DNA from: Gammaproteobacteria bacterium UBA6968
GTDB lineage: Bacteria; Pseudomonadota; Gammaproteobacteria; Pseudomonadales; Azotimanducaceae
Length of the DNA: 20,522 nucleotides
Assembly: GCA_002450255.1 (NCBI GenBank)
Contig: DJYW01000154.1
Coordinates: forward strand, 2,683 to 23,204
Direction: 5' to 3'
In this document: in pieces, positions 1 to 7,376 of the stretch
Position numbering within the stretch: position 1 is the stretch's first letter
Layout of the letters: the number at the start of each line of letters is the position of its first letter
Notes under the pieces: generated by a model
Told to the model about the DNA's origin: nothing
Seen by the model: only the letters and a program-made list of their open reading frames with translations
Database searches by the model: none
Program-made: the position numbers and the translations under genes

Positions 1-182
1 TCAGCCTCTTCATCAGGGATTTCTGTTTCAAATTCCTCTTCTAGAGCCATCACTAATTCAACTGTATCGAGCGAATCTGCACCAAGATCATCGACGAAGG
101 AAGCGGCTGGAGTAAGGTCTTCCAGCGGAACGCCAAGATGTTCACTAACAACTTTCAATACTCTTTCATTCACATTGCTCAT
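1..182 (-). CDS. acpP: Acyl carrier protein, 3' end cut by the window edge
   Basis: Acyl carrier protein holds growing acyl chains on a phosphopantetheine arm during type II fatty acid synthesis in the cytosol. The first 60 residues are present, starting [10 protein letters not shown]. They include the DLGADSLD motif, with Ser37 as the phosphopantetheine attachment site, and the acidic helix II ([19 protein letters not shown]) that contacts partner enzymes. The match to E. coli AcpP is close; the family is about 78 residues, so roughly 18 are missing beyond base 1. The ATG at 182-180 has a GGGAG ribosome site about 10 bases upstream. It lies last of the visible genes, downstream of fabG by 149 bases, and probably has its own promoter as well as operon read-through. 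Identification is near certain. Confidence 0.97.
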   Translation of the reverse strand, partial: MSNVNERVLKVVSEHLGVPLEDLTPAASFVDDLGADSLDTVELVMALEEEFETEIPDEEA

Positions 183-228
183 TGTGCGAGATCTCCCTGA
201 TAAGATGCCCAGATGAAGGGCTGGCAAG

Positions 229-255
229 TGTATAGAGCGCCTATTTGCGAATCAA
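229..255 (-). promoter_or_regulatory. Possible sigma70 promoter for acpP
   Basis: On the minus strand TTGATT (255-250) and TATACA (234-229) are separated by 15 bases, a little short for sigma70, about 46 bases upstream of the acpP ATG. An internal acpP promoter would match the need for much more ACP than FabG or FabD. This is a reading of consensus elements only. Confidence 0.35.
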
Positions 256-331
256 GCGCAGATACCCTATGAATTTATTGAGGAAAAATGAATCCGCCAC
301 ACAGCTCAGGATCCATCTGAATCGCTTATCG

Positions 332-1060
332 CTACGCCATAAACAGGCCACCATTAACATGCAGCGTCTGACCCGTTATATAGCCACCGCCCTCACCCGC
401 CAGGTAAACCACTGCTGCAGCAATATCATCAACCCGACCCATCCGAGCTAATGGAACCCGGTCGAGCATCGCAGCCGTCTGTGCCTCTGATAAGGCTGCC
501 GTCATGTCGGTTTCCACAAATCCCGGCGCGACACAATTAACCGTGATGTTTCGCGAGGCTAACTCATGGGCCAAGGAACGGGTAAACCCTTCTAACCCCG
601 CCTTGCTCGCCACATAGTTACTCTGTCCAGCGTTGCCTGTAGATGCTACCACGCTGCCAACATTTACTATGCGCCCGAAGCGCGCTTTGACCATGCCTCG
701 AATGACGGCCTTTGTTGTAAGAAATGTACCGGTAAGATTGGTGTTCATAACGGCACCCCATTCCTCAGCGGACATGCGCAGCAATAAATTGTCGCGGGTG
801 ATGCCAGCGTTGTTAACCAATATCGTTGGCATGCCATAGCGATCGTTTACTTCCGCTACAGCATCTGCAATCGAGCCGCTGTCCTGCAGTTGCATCACTA
901 CACCATGTCCTTTACCAGCTAATTGCTCGCTGATCTTGGCGGCACCGTCAGCCGATGTCGCGGTGCCTACAACTTGACAGCCTTGCGCCGCTAAATGAGA
1001 CGCGATTGCTGCGCCGATGCCACGGCTGGCCCCGGTCACCAATGCTATTTTATCTTCCAT
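332..1060 (-). CDS. fabG: 3-oxoacyl-[acyl-carrier-protein] reductase FabG
   Basis: FabG reduces 3-oxoacyl-ACP to (R)-3-hydroxyacyl-ACP with NADPH, the first reduction of each elongation cycle, as a cytosolic tetramer. The 242-residue protein is a classical short-chain dehydrogenase of normal FabG length. It shows the cofactor loop TGASRGIG (9-16), NNAG (83-86), and the catalytic Asn108, Ser136, Tyr149 and Lys153 (YVASK). The region VAPGFVETDMT and the C-terminal ITGQTLHVNGG are typical of FabG rather than of other SDRs. The ATG has a purine-rich leader with GAGG very close by and an AAGAAGAGA about 10 bases away. It sits 83 bases after fabD and 149 before acpP in the same direction, the usual fab order. 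Confidence 0.96.
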   Translation of the reverse strand: MEDKIALVTGASRGIGAAIASHLAAQGCQVVGTATSADGAAKISEQLAGKGHGVVMQLQDSGSIADAVAEVNDRYGMPTILVNNAGITRDNLLLRMSAEEWGAVMNTNLTGTFLTTKAVIRGMVKARFGRIVNVGSVVASTGNAGQSNYVASKAGLEGFTRSLAHELASRNITVNCVAPGFVETDMTAALSEAQTAAMLDRVPLARMGRVDDIAAAVVYLAGEGGGYITGQTLHVNGGLFMA

Positions 1061-1143
1061 ATCCTCAATCTCTTCTTGCTGTATCTCTCGAACCTAATCT
1101 TTTGCGGCACGATGGCTGGTTATGCAGCGGTTTCTATGTCTCG

Positions 1144-2064
1144 CTAATCTGTGCTGCGAGCGGCCTGCAACCCGTCCGTTGTGCTGAGTCCGGTGCATTT
1201 GTTATCTCGAGAGATACGCTTCAGTAAGCCCGCCAGGACGTTACCTGGCCCGCACTCAATATAGCCAGTCGCGCCAAGCGCCTGCATCGCAGCCACGCAA
1301 GCAGTCCAGCGCACCGGCTGATGTAGTTGAGCAACCAATTTGGTTCTGATTTCTTCAGGACAGGCCGACACTTTTGCGTCGACATTATGGATAACCGGCA
1401 CCGAGGGCATGCCCACTTCGATAGCACCAAGGAATTCGCTCAGCTCAGCCGCCGCCACAGCCATTAATTCGGAATGAAATGGTCCACTCACATCTAAAGG
1501 CAAGGCGCGTCGAGCACCGGCAGCCTTACACGCTTCAATCGCGGCGTTAAGCGCATCACTTGCCCCCGCAATCACCACTTGTCCCGGCGCATTAAAATTC
1601 ACAGCATTGACTTGCCCCGGAGTCTCCAGGCAGATCTGCGTCACCTGTTCGTCTTCGAGACCAAGCACTGCCGCCATACCACCCTGGCCCGCCGGCACGG
1701 CTTGATTCATGAGTTCACCACGGCGGCGTACTAAACGGACACCATCAGCAAAACCGATTGCTCCACCGCAAACCAGCGCGCTGTACTCACCCAGACTGTG
1801 TCCGGCTAAGACTGCCAAGTCTGCAGTGTTTGGCGCCCACAATTCCCACAGCGCATAGCTCGCGGTTAGCAACACCGGTTGCGTATTTTCAGTTTGCGCC
1901 AATACCTCAGCGGGGCCTTGAGTAGTGATTTGCCATAAATCCACACCGAGAAGATCCGAGGCCTCCGCAAAGCGCTGCTGTATCGAGGGGTAGCTCTCAT
2001 TTAGCTCTGCGAGCATGCCAACGCTTTGCGCACCTTGCCCTGGAAAAACTACTGCCTGTGTCAT
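1144..2064 (-). CDS. fabD: Malonyl-CoA:ACP transacylase FabD
   Basis: FabD moves malonyl groups from CoA to ACP, supplying the extender unit for fatty acid synthesis. The 306-residue protein has the FPGQGAQ start (7-13), the nucleophile elbow GHSLGEYSALVCGG with Ser90, Arg115 in the RRRGELM segment for the malonyl carboxylate, and His197 in GPFHS. All expected catalytic residues are present and the length is standard. The ATG at 2064 has a strong ribosome site, AAGGAG, six bases upstream. Normally fabH lies directly upstream, but here fabD follows plsX after a 214-base gap that carries a candidate promoter. The Pseudomonas locus (from memory) also lacks fabH at this place. Confidence 0.96.
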   Translation of the reverse strand: MTQAVVFPGQGAQSVGMLAELNESYPSIQQRFAEASDLLGVDLWQITTQGPAEVLAQTENTQPVLLTASYALWELWAPNTADLAVLAGHSLGEYSALVCGGAIGFADGVRLVRRRGELMNQAVPAGQGGMAAVLGLEDEQVTQICLETPGQVNAVNFNAPGQVVIAGASDALNAAIEACKAAGARRALPLDVSGPFHSELMAVAAAELSEFLGAIEVGMPSVPVIHNVDAKVSACPEEIRTKLVAQLHQPVRWTACVAAMQALGATGYIECGPGNVLAGLLKRISRDNKCTGLSTTDGLQAARSTD

Positions 2065-2097
2065 CTTTCTCTCCTTTTCCCCGATGTTTAGACCCTA

Positions 2098-2125
2098 TTT
2101 ATAGCTCGCGAAGCATAAGCTACAA
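2098..2125 (-). promoter_or_regulatory. Candidate sigma70 promoter upstream of fabD
   Basis: On the minus strand TTGTAG (2125-2120), a 16-base spacer and TATAAA (2103-2098) lie about 35 bases before the fabD ATG, in the 214-base gap after plsX. The spacing and -10 fit sigma70 well and the -35 is fair. The rest of the gap (2126-2278) holds no coding sequence I can recognise, only a direct repeat GCAGGCTT at 2215 and 2245. The promoter would let fabD-fabG-acpP be expressed apart from plsX. Confidence 0.45.
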
Positions 2126-2278
2126 CGCTTTCCGTCGAACGCCGATGATGAACTGTCGGCTAGACCTGTGCCTTTACAAAACAAGCGCGCCACTCGAAAC
2201 GATTCTCGTAACCTGCAGGCTTTCGTCTCTTATGCCTTTTCATCGCAGGCTTAATCCACACACAGCGATGCAGACGAC

Positions 2279-3319
2279 TTATTCCGCAAGGTCTCTGCTA
2301 ACCGCACTTTTCGACCAAGCCTCACTCGACCGCTGCAGCGCCAAATCCAATTTCGCAACTATATTTGCTCGTAAATAATAAAGCGTCTGCTCGATTGCGC
2401 TCGCAAATCCAGTGGTGCCTGTACTCCCGTGACTTTTTACAACCAAACCGCGTACTCCAGCCAAAAGTGCGCCGTTATAACGCTCGGTATTGAAGTCTGC
2501 GGCAACAGCGGCCACTAAGGGATGCTCAAGCGCCGCATGTAACTCGGCCAACTTCGCGAACCGGCGACTCAAAAAAGTGGCCGCACCTTCAAAACTCTTT
2601 AACAACAAGTTACCCGTGTAGCCATTACACGCCACCACGTCGGCACGCCCAGAAAAAATGTCATTCGGCTCGACAAAGCCAGCGAAGTCAATGTGCTCCG
2701 TTCCCGCCAGCATGGCGCTGGTGCGGCGCAAGACATCCGGCCCCTTGCCCGATTCAGTCCCAATATTGAGCAAAGCGACACGAGGCTTTGTCGTGACGTG
2801 CTCAGACAGCGCAGCGACTTCGCAACCCAAATGGGCGAACTGGTACAGCAAGCGGGCTGAAACTTCGACGTTAGCGCCAAGGTCTAATACGTGAAACGCC
2901 CCCCGATCGCCCTCAAATGGTTTAATGATAGCCGGACGCCGTAGATCCGCGAAGGTGCCTAAAAAATGCCGGCTTAAGGCAACCAAAGCTCGCGTATCAC
3001 CACTCGTGACCATCCCATCCACTTCTGCTTCAGCGACCATACGAAGGCAGTACGCGAGGGAAGATTGTTGGCCGATACGCAACACGTCTCGCAGGGATTC
3101 TTCACCGGTGATCTGTGTGGTGGTATGCACGATTTGAAAGGGGGATAGGTCTAGACCAATAGATTCCGCGGTGTCCTTCAGCGCAACGCTGTCACCGACT
3201 AGAGATAGGCTCGCTTGCTGCGAGAATTTTGCACACGCAAGAAGACGGGTCGCTAACGGGGACGCACCGCTGCTCATGTCCACAGCGATGCGAGATGAGG
3301 ATTGGGGTTTTTGTTTCAT
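2279..3319 (-). CDS. plsX: Phosphate acyltransferase PlsX, divergent
   Basis: PlsX makes acyl-phosphate from acyl-ACP, the acyl donor for PlsY in phospholipid synthesis, at the inner face of the membrane. The 346-residue protein keeps many family blocks: VLDLGANVE, VALLNIGTESGKG, a GFVEPND segment, TGNLLLKSFEG, YNGALLAGVRG and VKSHGS near the C terminus. Length is close to the usual 340-356. Several normally near-invariant positions are changed: the N-terminal DxMGGD reads DMSSGA, the SAGNTGA block reads TSGDTRA, and CDGF reads CNGY. The gene order rpmF > plsX > fabD supports the call. The ATG has no obvious ribosome site. Whether the altered residues weaken or redirect the enzyme cannot be told from sequence. 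Confidence 0.9.
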   Translation of the reverse strand: MKQKPQSSSRIAVDMSSGASPLATRLLACAKFSQQASLSLVGDSVALKDTAESIGLDLSPFQIVHTTTQITGEESLRDVLRIGQQSSLAYCLRMVAEAEVDGMVTSGDTRALVALSRHFLGTFADLRRPAIIKPFEGDRGAFHVLDLGANVEVSARLLYQFAHLGCEVAALSEHVTTKPRVALLNIGTESGKGPDVLRRTSAMLAGTEHIDFAGFVEPNDIFSGRADVVACNGYTGNLLLKSFEGAATFLSRRFAKLAELHAALEHPLVAAVAADFNTERYNGALLAGVRGLVVKSHGSTGTTGFASAIEQTLYYLRANIVAKLDLALQRSSEAWSKSAVSRDLAE

Positions 3320-3365
3320 AGCCAGCGTAGGCTAGATGAGGGGTGAGGTAGTGCGCCTGTGAGTC

Positions 3366-3390
3366 TAAAAACTCTTAGCGATTTAGAGTT
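3366..3390 (-). terminator. Weak terminator-like hairpin between rpmF and plsX
   Basis: On the minus strand the arms AACTCT and AGAGTT enclose nine bases, and the second arm runs into a short T tract (AGAGTTTTTAG). It sits in the 183-base gap after rpmF. The stem is short and AT-rich, so at most a partial terminator that would lower plsX expression relative to rpmF. The rest of the gap has no recognisable gene. Confidence 0.3.
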
Positions 3391-3502
3391 CTTCCGATCA
3401 GGTGCTGTACCAAAATAGACTGTCGATCTATGTCCAAGTCAGCGATTTTGACGCATCGGCTCAACCTAGCGTCCTACCAACCCTCACCGTACAAGCTTTG
3501 GG

Positions 3503-3679
3503 CTAAGCTTTGTCTTGTATGACCTGCCGGCCCCGGTAGAACCCATCTGCACTGACATGGTGTCGTCGGTGTGTCTCACCAGTTACCTGATCAACCGAAA
3601 GAGTCGGTTGAGCCAGCGCGTCATGTGAACGACGTTGGCCGCGACGTGATCGGGTTACTTTACTTTTCTGTACCGCCAT
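3503..3679 (-). CDS. rpmF: 50S ribosomal protein L32
   Basis: L32 is a small basic protein of the large ribosomal subunit. This short gene encodes 58 residues starting [20 protein letters not shown] and ending RQVIQDKA. The TRSRRGxRRSHDAL block and the [13 protein letters not shown] block match E. coli L32 nearly residue for residue. There is no CxxC pair, so it is the zinc-free form. The ATG at 3679 has AGGA six bases upstream, and TAG is at 3505-3503. It lies 101 bases after yceD and 183 before plsX, the universal gammaproteobacterial order, and a strong perfect hairpin lies in its leader. Identification is near certain. Confidence 0.97.
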   Translation of the reverse strand: MAVQKSKVTRSRRGQRRSHDALAQPTLSVDQVTGETHRRHHVSADGFYRGRQVIQDKA

Positions 3680-3739
3680 TTTTTGATCCTATTTCTGTCG
3701 ATCTAAATTATGTTCGAACGCTTTCTAAAACATCCGTTG

Positions 3740-3768
3740 CAGGTCCGATTACACGGCAATCGGACCTG
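3740..3768 (-). promoter_or_regulatory. Perfect 11-bp stem-loop in the rpmF leader
   Basis: Arms CAGGTCCGATT and AATCGGACCTG (3740-3750 and 3758-3768) pair perfectly around a seven-base loop, between the yceD stop and the rpmF start. No T run follows at once on the minus strand, so it is not a classic terminator. It may stabilise or mark a processed 5' end of the rpmF message, or bind a regulator. The role is inferred from position only. Confidence 0.6.
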
Positions 3769-3780
3769 AAGATAACGCCG

Positions 3781-4359
3781 TTACTCTCGGCCGGTGTCGT
3801 CGGAACTGAGCAAGTCCTTCAAGGCCGCGAATGGCTTATAAGTGCCTTCGTTTTCCCCTACTACAGGTTCGTCGCCATAACTGCGTGCAGGACGATGCTC
3901 ACAAGCAGTATCGTCACAAATCCTGCCTGGGATGGAAAGGAGCAACTCATCTTCCATCAATTCAACCGCATTCAAAACGTCTTTCGAGACAACAACTATG
4001 TCCATATCGACGCCTCGCGCCTTGCAGGCCTCTGCGGCACGCTTGGCACCTTTTTCATCTTGAGTCAAAAGCGCATGCATCGTCGCCGTGACTGGCGCTG
4101 ACACAACCCGCTGACACCAGTGGCAAGCGACCCGCATTGCTGTGGACGCTTGCCCGGCGACCGTAGCCAGCCCATCGGCATCGACATCAAACTTCAATTC
4201 TATCTCGACGTCGTCCACGCCCCCGCTGGCCGCATTTAAGCGCGTCCATGCTTCACCTGGCACAATGCGTACTATCGTTGCTTTGCGTTGTGCTAAGTCA
4301 GCGTAACTGGGAGGTGTTTCTTCTTGCCAGATCATTCGGCGCGCAATCATAGGTATCAT
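3781..4359 (-). CDS. yceD: YceD family (DUF177) protein
   Basis: YceD/DUF177 proteins are encoded next to rpmF across bacteria and are linked to 23S rRNA accumulation and ribosome assembly; the biochemical role is not settled. From the chosen start the protein has 192 residues. It shows the family CHWCQR motif (Cys79, Cys82), an acidic VELMEDELLLSIP block, and a second cysteine pair (Cys148, Cys153), so four cysteines could bind a metal. The C-terminal FAALKDLL is typical. The reading frame stays open upstream to a TTG at 4389, but the ATG at 4359 is preferred because CAGGG lies six bases before it. It is first in the yceD-rpmF-plsX-fab operon, and two overlapping hairpins lie just upstream. 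Confidence 0.92.
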   Translation of the reverse strand: MIPMIARRMIWQEETPPSYADLAQRKATIVRIVPGEAWTRLNAASGGVDDVEIELKFDVDADGLATVAGQASTAMRVACHWCQRVVSAPVTATMHALLTQDEKGAKRAAEACKARGVDMDIVVVSKDVLNAVELMEDELLLSIPGRICDDTACEHRPARSYGDEPVVGENEGTYKPFAALKDLLSSDDTGRE

Positions 4360-4395
4360 CAAGCACCCTGTAAAGTAACAAGCGGGCAAAACTTA

Positions 4396-4426
4396 GGCGC
4401 TGAACTCGCACGAGTAAGTCAGCGCC
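4396..4426. repeat. Inverted repeat in the yceD leader, attenuator-like
   Basis: Outer arms GGCGCTGA (4396-4403) and TCAGCGCC (4419-4426) and inner arms ACTCG and CGAGT pair around two bases, with a three-base bulge on one side. Read toward yceD, the hairpin is followed by TAAGTTTT, a poor but recognisable U tract, about 30 bases before the yceD ATG. It could be a terminator/attenuator or an operator palindrome. Confidence 0.55.
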
Positions 4427-4455
4427 CTTACCGGATGGTTCGATCCTAAGGGCGC
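4422..4455. repeat. Second inverted repeat, sharing bases with the first
   Basis: Arms GCGCCCTTA (4422-4430) and TAAGGGCGC (4447-4455) pair perfectly, with inner GGAT and ATCC pairs around a six-base loop. Bases 4422-4426 belong to both this hairpin and the one at 4396-4426, so in RNA only one of the two can form fully. Read toward yceD, this one is made first, like an antiterminator. Confidence 0.55.
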
Positions 4456-4527
4456 GCCGGCGTGAGAAGACCCAGTTGTTCTCGCGATCGGCACTTGGAT
4501 CATCTCGCACTAACTCTAGGACCGACA

Positions 4528-5148
4528 ATGCCAAATCAGCTCGCCAAACTCTTTTTAGCGTCAACTTCTAAATATCGCGCTGCTGCACTCACCAAAATCG
4601 GGCTCAACTTCGCTCAAATATCGCCAGATGTTGACGAAACCATGCAATCAAGTGAATCACCCAGCGCTTTGGCGACGCGCCTCGCCGAAGCAAAAGCTGC
4701 CGCAGTAGCGACTAAAATCCAGGCCAACCAGCATGATCAGTTGGCTATTATCATAGGCAGCGATCAAATCGGAATTTGTGACCAAGCGGTGCTAACCAAG
4801 CCAATCACTGAGCAAAGGGCAATCGAACAACTCGCCGCCTGCAGCGGCCGGACCGCCGAGTTTCTAACTGCTCTTTCTATCTTTACCGTTAAGCTTGGAC
4901 TGGTATCGCGCTACAGCACCGACCTGGTTTCAACACACCTGCAATTTCGTCGCCTTTCGGAAAGCGATATCAGCGAATATGTGCGACGCGAACGCCCGCT
5001 TGATTGCGCCGGCGCATTTAAAGCAGAGGGTCTAGGAATTACTTTATTTGAGATGATCCGCGCCGACGACCCCAGTGCACTCATCGGCTTACCTTTAATC
5101 AAGCTGGTGACGCGACTGCGAGCTCTAAATCACAATCCATTGGCCTGA
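4528..5148 (+). CDS. Maf-family nucleotide pyrophosphatase (YceF type)
   Basis: Maf proteins hydrolyse non-canonical nucleoside triphosphates to monophosphates. The YceF branch, which this resembles most, acts on 7-methyl-GTP in E. coli. The 206-residue protein starts MPNQLAKLFLASTSKYR, with the ASTSxYR loop (11-17) that binds phosphate. It continues with DVDET (34-38), the GSDQ block with catalytic Asp79, the KP pair at 91-92, and the CAGAFKAEG stretch (160-168), followed by GITLFE and IGLPL. The ATG at 4528 is preferred over an in-frame GTG at 4462 because AGGA lies six bases upstream and family homology starts there. It is divergent from yceD, 168 bases away, and convergent with rluC, as in related genomes. 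Confidence 0.93.
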   Translation: MPNQLAKLFLASTSKYRAAALTKIGLNFAQISPDVDETMQSSESPSALATRLAEAKAAAVATKIQANQHDQLAIIIGSDQIGICDQAVLTKPITEQRAIEQLAACSGRTAEFLTALSIFTVKLGLVSRYSTDLVSTHLQFRRLSESDISEYVRRERPLDCAGAFKAEGLGITLFEMIRADDPSALIGLPLIKLVTRLRALNHNPLA

Positions 5149-5189
5149 TTAACAAAATGATCACCAAACTAAAGCCAGGTGGAATCGGT

Positions 5190-5218
5190 GCAACTCTCGA
5201 CGGGGGAAGCGGAGTTGC
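5190..5218. terminator. Stem-loop between the convergent maf and rluC genes
   Basis: Perfect arms GCAACTC (5190-5196) and GAGTTGC (5212-5218) with a 15-base loop lie in the 106-base gap between the two stop codons. There is no T run on either side, so termination is inferred from the convergent setting alone. Confidence 0.3.
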
Positions 5219-5254
5219 CCGTAAGCTAAACAGGCACTAGCCGAAACAGCTCCA

Positions 5255-6151
5255 TTAACTCAGCTCACTCCAAATCTGCTCCATCCTTTTATCGAGCGGT
5301 GCATTCAGTTCGAGCCCTCCATATTGAGTAGGCACAATCAAACGCTCTGCGTGTAAACAAAGGCGTGCAGCCTGATCGTCTTTAACACCATATTTAGAAT
5401 CACCGACGAGCGGACACCCCTGCGACTGTGCATGCACTCTAATTTGGTGGGTCCGTCCGGTATGCAACGATGCACGCAGCTGTGTTGCACGCTCCTTGGA
5501 TGCCAATATCTCGAAATCGGTACGCGCGGTCTGGCCTAGCCCATCGACCCTAACGCGCCGCTCGCCCCATTCTGTTGAATATCGTTTTAAGCGCAGCTGC
5601 ACGGTTTTAGCTTGTTTCGGCCAGCTTCCATGAACGATCAGGTGATAGTGTTTTTTTACCTTACGCTCCCGAAAGGCTGCTTGAGCAGCCGCTAAAACAG
5701 ACCGTTTTTTACAAATCAGCAGACAACCGGAAGTGTCCTTGTCCAAACGATGGGCCAACTCCAAACGCGGGTCGTCGCGAACGATACGAAGAATCTCGAT
5801 GATGCCAGCACTGATCGAACTCCCTCCATGGACTGCAAAACCAGCTGGTTTGTTAAGACCGATGAAGCGCTGATCCTCATACAATATAGATGCTTCAATT
5901 TGCGCGGCAGTGGCATCTTGAAACGCTATCGGCGCGCTTTGCCGCACCGTAATAGGCGGTATCCGAACCTGGTCTCCCTGGTCCAGTTTGTAGGTAGGTT
6001 TGACTCGTCCACCATTTACCCGAACCTGTCCGGTTCTTAGCACCCGATAAATCTTGCTCTTGGGTACGCCCTTCAAAATACGCAGCAAAAAGTTGTCAAT
6101 TCGTTGGCCAACATCATCCGGATCATCCACCGATCGGTACTCTACTCCCAC
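5255..6151 (-). CDS. rluC: 23S rRNA pseudouridine synthase RluC
   Basis: RluC converts three uridines of 23S rRNA (955, 2504 and 2580 in E. coli) to pseudouridine. The 298-residue protein has an N-terminal S4 RNA-binding domain (about 17-65, with KSKIYRVLRTGQVRVNG) and a RluA-type catalytic domain. That domain carries HRLDKDTSG, with Asp137 as the catalytic base, then LHTGRTHQIRVH and GDSKYG. Length is close to E. coli RluC (319), a little shorter. The start is GTG at 6151 with no good ribosome site; a second GTG seven codons later is possible. The location next to rne supports RluC over RluD. It is transcribed away from rne across a long non-coding stretch. Confidence 0.92.
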   Translation of the reverse strand: MGVEYRSVDDPDDVGQRIDNFLLRILKGVPKSKIYRVLRTGQVRVNGGRVKPTYKLDQGDQVRIPPITVRQSAPIAFQDATAAQIEASILYEDQRFIGLNKPAGFAVHGGSSISAGIIEILRIVRDDPRLELAHRLDKDTSGCLLICKKRSVLAAAQAAFRERKVKKHYHLIVHGSWPKQAKTVQLRLKRYSTEWGERRVRVDGLGQTARTDFEILASKERATQLRASLHTGRTHQIRVHAQSQGCPLVGDSKYGVKDDQAARLCLHAERLIVPTQYGGLELNAPLDKRMEQIWSELS

Positions 6152-6413
6152 GATTACCGCGCCTGGACAAAAAATATTAAGGGTTTGAGGGGCTTAGCGT
6201 TCACTGGTAGACTCCGTGCGCGCGATAAGAGAGCCGCTAGCACATAACCGCTTTTGCTGACTCTAGTCCCTACTGCTCAGCCCCTGTGGAGATTGTCTAT
6301 ATTTTTTAGACTTCTAGACCCAGGTTGGTCAACATAGGGTGAGTTTTAGAGCCAAAACGCAACGGTCGTTTATCGCGAGAATGTTTTTCGATTTGAGCGA
6401 TTGTACCCCGGGT

Positions 6414-6442
6414 GGCACTTGGATGTTATGAAACCAAGTGCC
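6414..6442. repeat. Perfect 9-bp inverted repeat upstream of rluC/rne
   Basis: Arms GGCACTTGG (6414-6422) and CCAAGTGCC (6434-6442) surround an 11-base loop, about 260 bases from the rluC start. The left arm plus two bases (GGCACTTGGAT) recurs exactly at 4490-4500 in the yceD/maf divergent region. It could be an operator or an RNA hairpin. Confidence 0.45.
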
Positions 6443-7229
6443 GGCTTCTACGGACGCCTCTGTTTACAGAGCAATGGGTCTTAACTGAAGTGTGTCTGCG
6501 CTTGGGAGCACGATCGTTTAGATCAAATTGAGAGCGCTGTTGAGATACTAATTGTCGGATTCGGCAGCGCAATGCATGGGTTTGGTGGTTTCGAGCAAAC
6601 AAAGACGCGCAGGCGCTTTGCTTCGAAATTAGAAACCAAGCTTTGGCAAAGAAGAACGAATTTAAAAAATTGAGGAAGAAATTACCTTAAAGCTAAATGC
6701 AGTCTAACGCTCGATCCACCTACAAATAGGATAACCCGTTCCCAGTGTGGCGCAGTGACGCTTAGCTGGACTAAAAGCTGCGCTAGCAGTGGGGTGTTCA
6801 AGAGTGGCCTTCGGTAAACGCGAGCGTTTGATTGCAAATATATTTAAGGAAAACAGTCAGGTTCGTAACAAGGCTTCGATGCTTGCGGACCGGTAAAATT
6901 CAAAAACACATAGCAATTAAGTTTATCGATCTTGGCACACACATAATTGGTGCAATCCGAGATCATAGGTTGGCGCTCTGGCGTAACGGCGTTTTGTGGG
7001 CAATATGTTCCCAAAGCGCGTATGAGATAGCGAAGCTCGTATAGCCGAGCATGAGTGTAGGAATGCGATTGCGCATCCCAAGTACCTGAAAATTAAATCT
7101 TCTCACGACGTTTCGTTACGAGATCATTCAATTTTAGGGACAACGCGGCCCGTAGCAACGTATCAGGTGTTAAACCGATACCGAACAAGGTTTGTTTTAA
7201 AACACAAACTGATCCAATTTGCAGGAGAT

Positions 7230-7276
7230 CGCCTAGTAAAAGGCGTTCATCGCAAGATTGATTTGAGGTCAATCTT
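7230..7276 (+). promoter_or_regulatory. Two adjacent stem-loops in the rne leader
   Basis: CGCCT/AGGCG (7230-7234, 7241-7245) with a six-base loop is followed by AAGATTGA/TCAATCTT (7254-7261, 7269-7276) with a seven-base loop and then TTCG. They lie 310-360 bases before the rne ATG, the distance range of the E. coli rne leader hairpins. Function as an RNase E sensing element is inference. Confidence 0.45.
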
Positions 7277-7376
7277 TTCGCAGATCAGATACGGAACGGC
7301 GTACTTATAACGAATAAGAATATTGAGTGCCTTCACGATCCAAGACTGAGGCCGCTGATCTTACAAAACTTGTTGC

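Noticed and set aside
3571..4101. A 176-codon open frame on the plus strand across rpmF and yceD.
   Set aside because: It lies antisense to two clear genes, has no recognisable domain, and would cover the rpmF hairpin.
4360..4389. An upstream TTG start adding 10 residues to YceD.
   Set aside because: The ATG at 4359 has a good ribosome site six bases before it and the extra residues do not match the family. Similar upstream starts for kdsB, galU, maf and rne were rejected for the same reason.
4437..4446. GGTTCGATCC, which resembles the T-loop of a tRNA.
   Set aside because: The flanks do not give a five-base-pair T stem and no anticodon or acceptor arms can be drawn; the bases belong to the inner pairs of the 4422-4455 hairpin.
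6832..7044. A 70-codon open frame in the rluC-rne gap.
   Set aside because: It begins with a TTG without a ribosome site, shows no known motif, and contains predicted RNA stems. A short chance frame is more likely, although it is the only frame of note in the gap.
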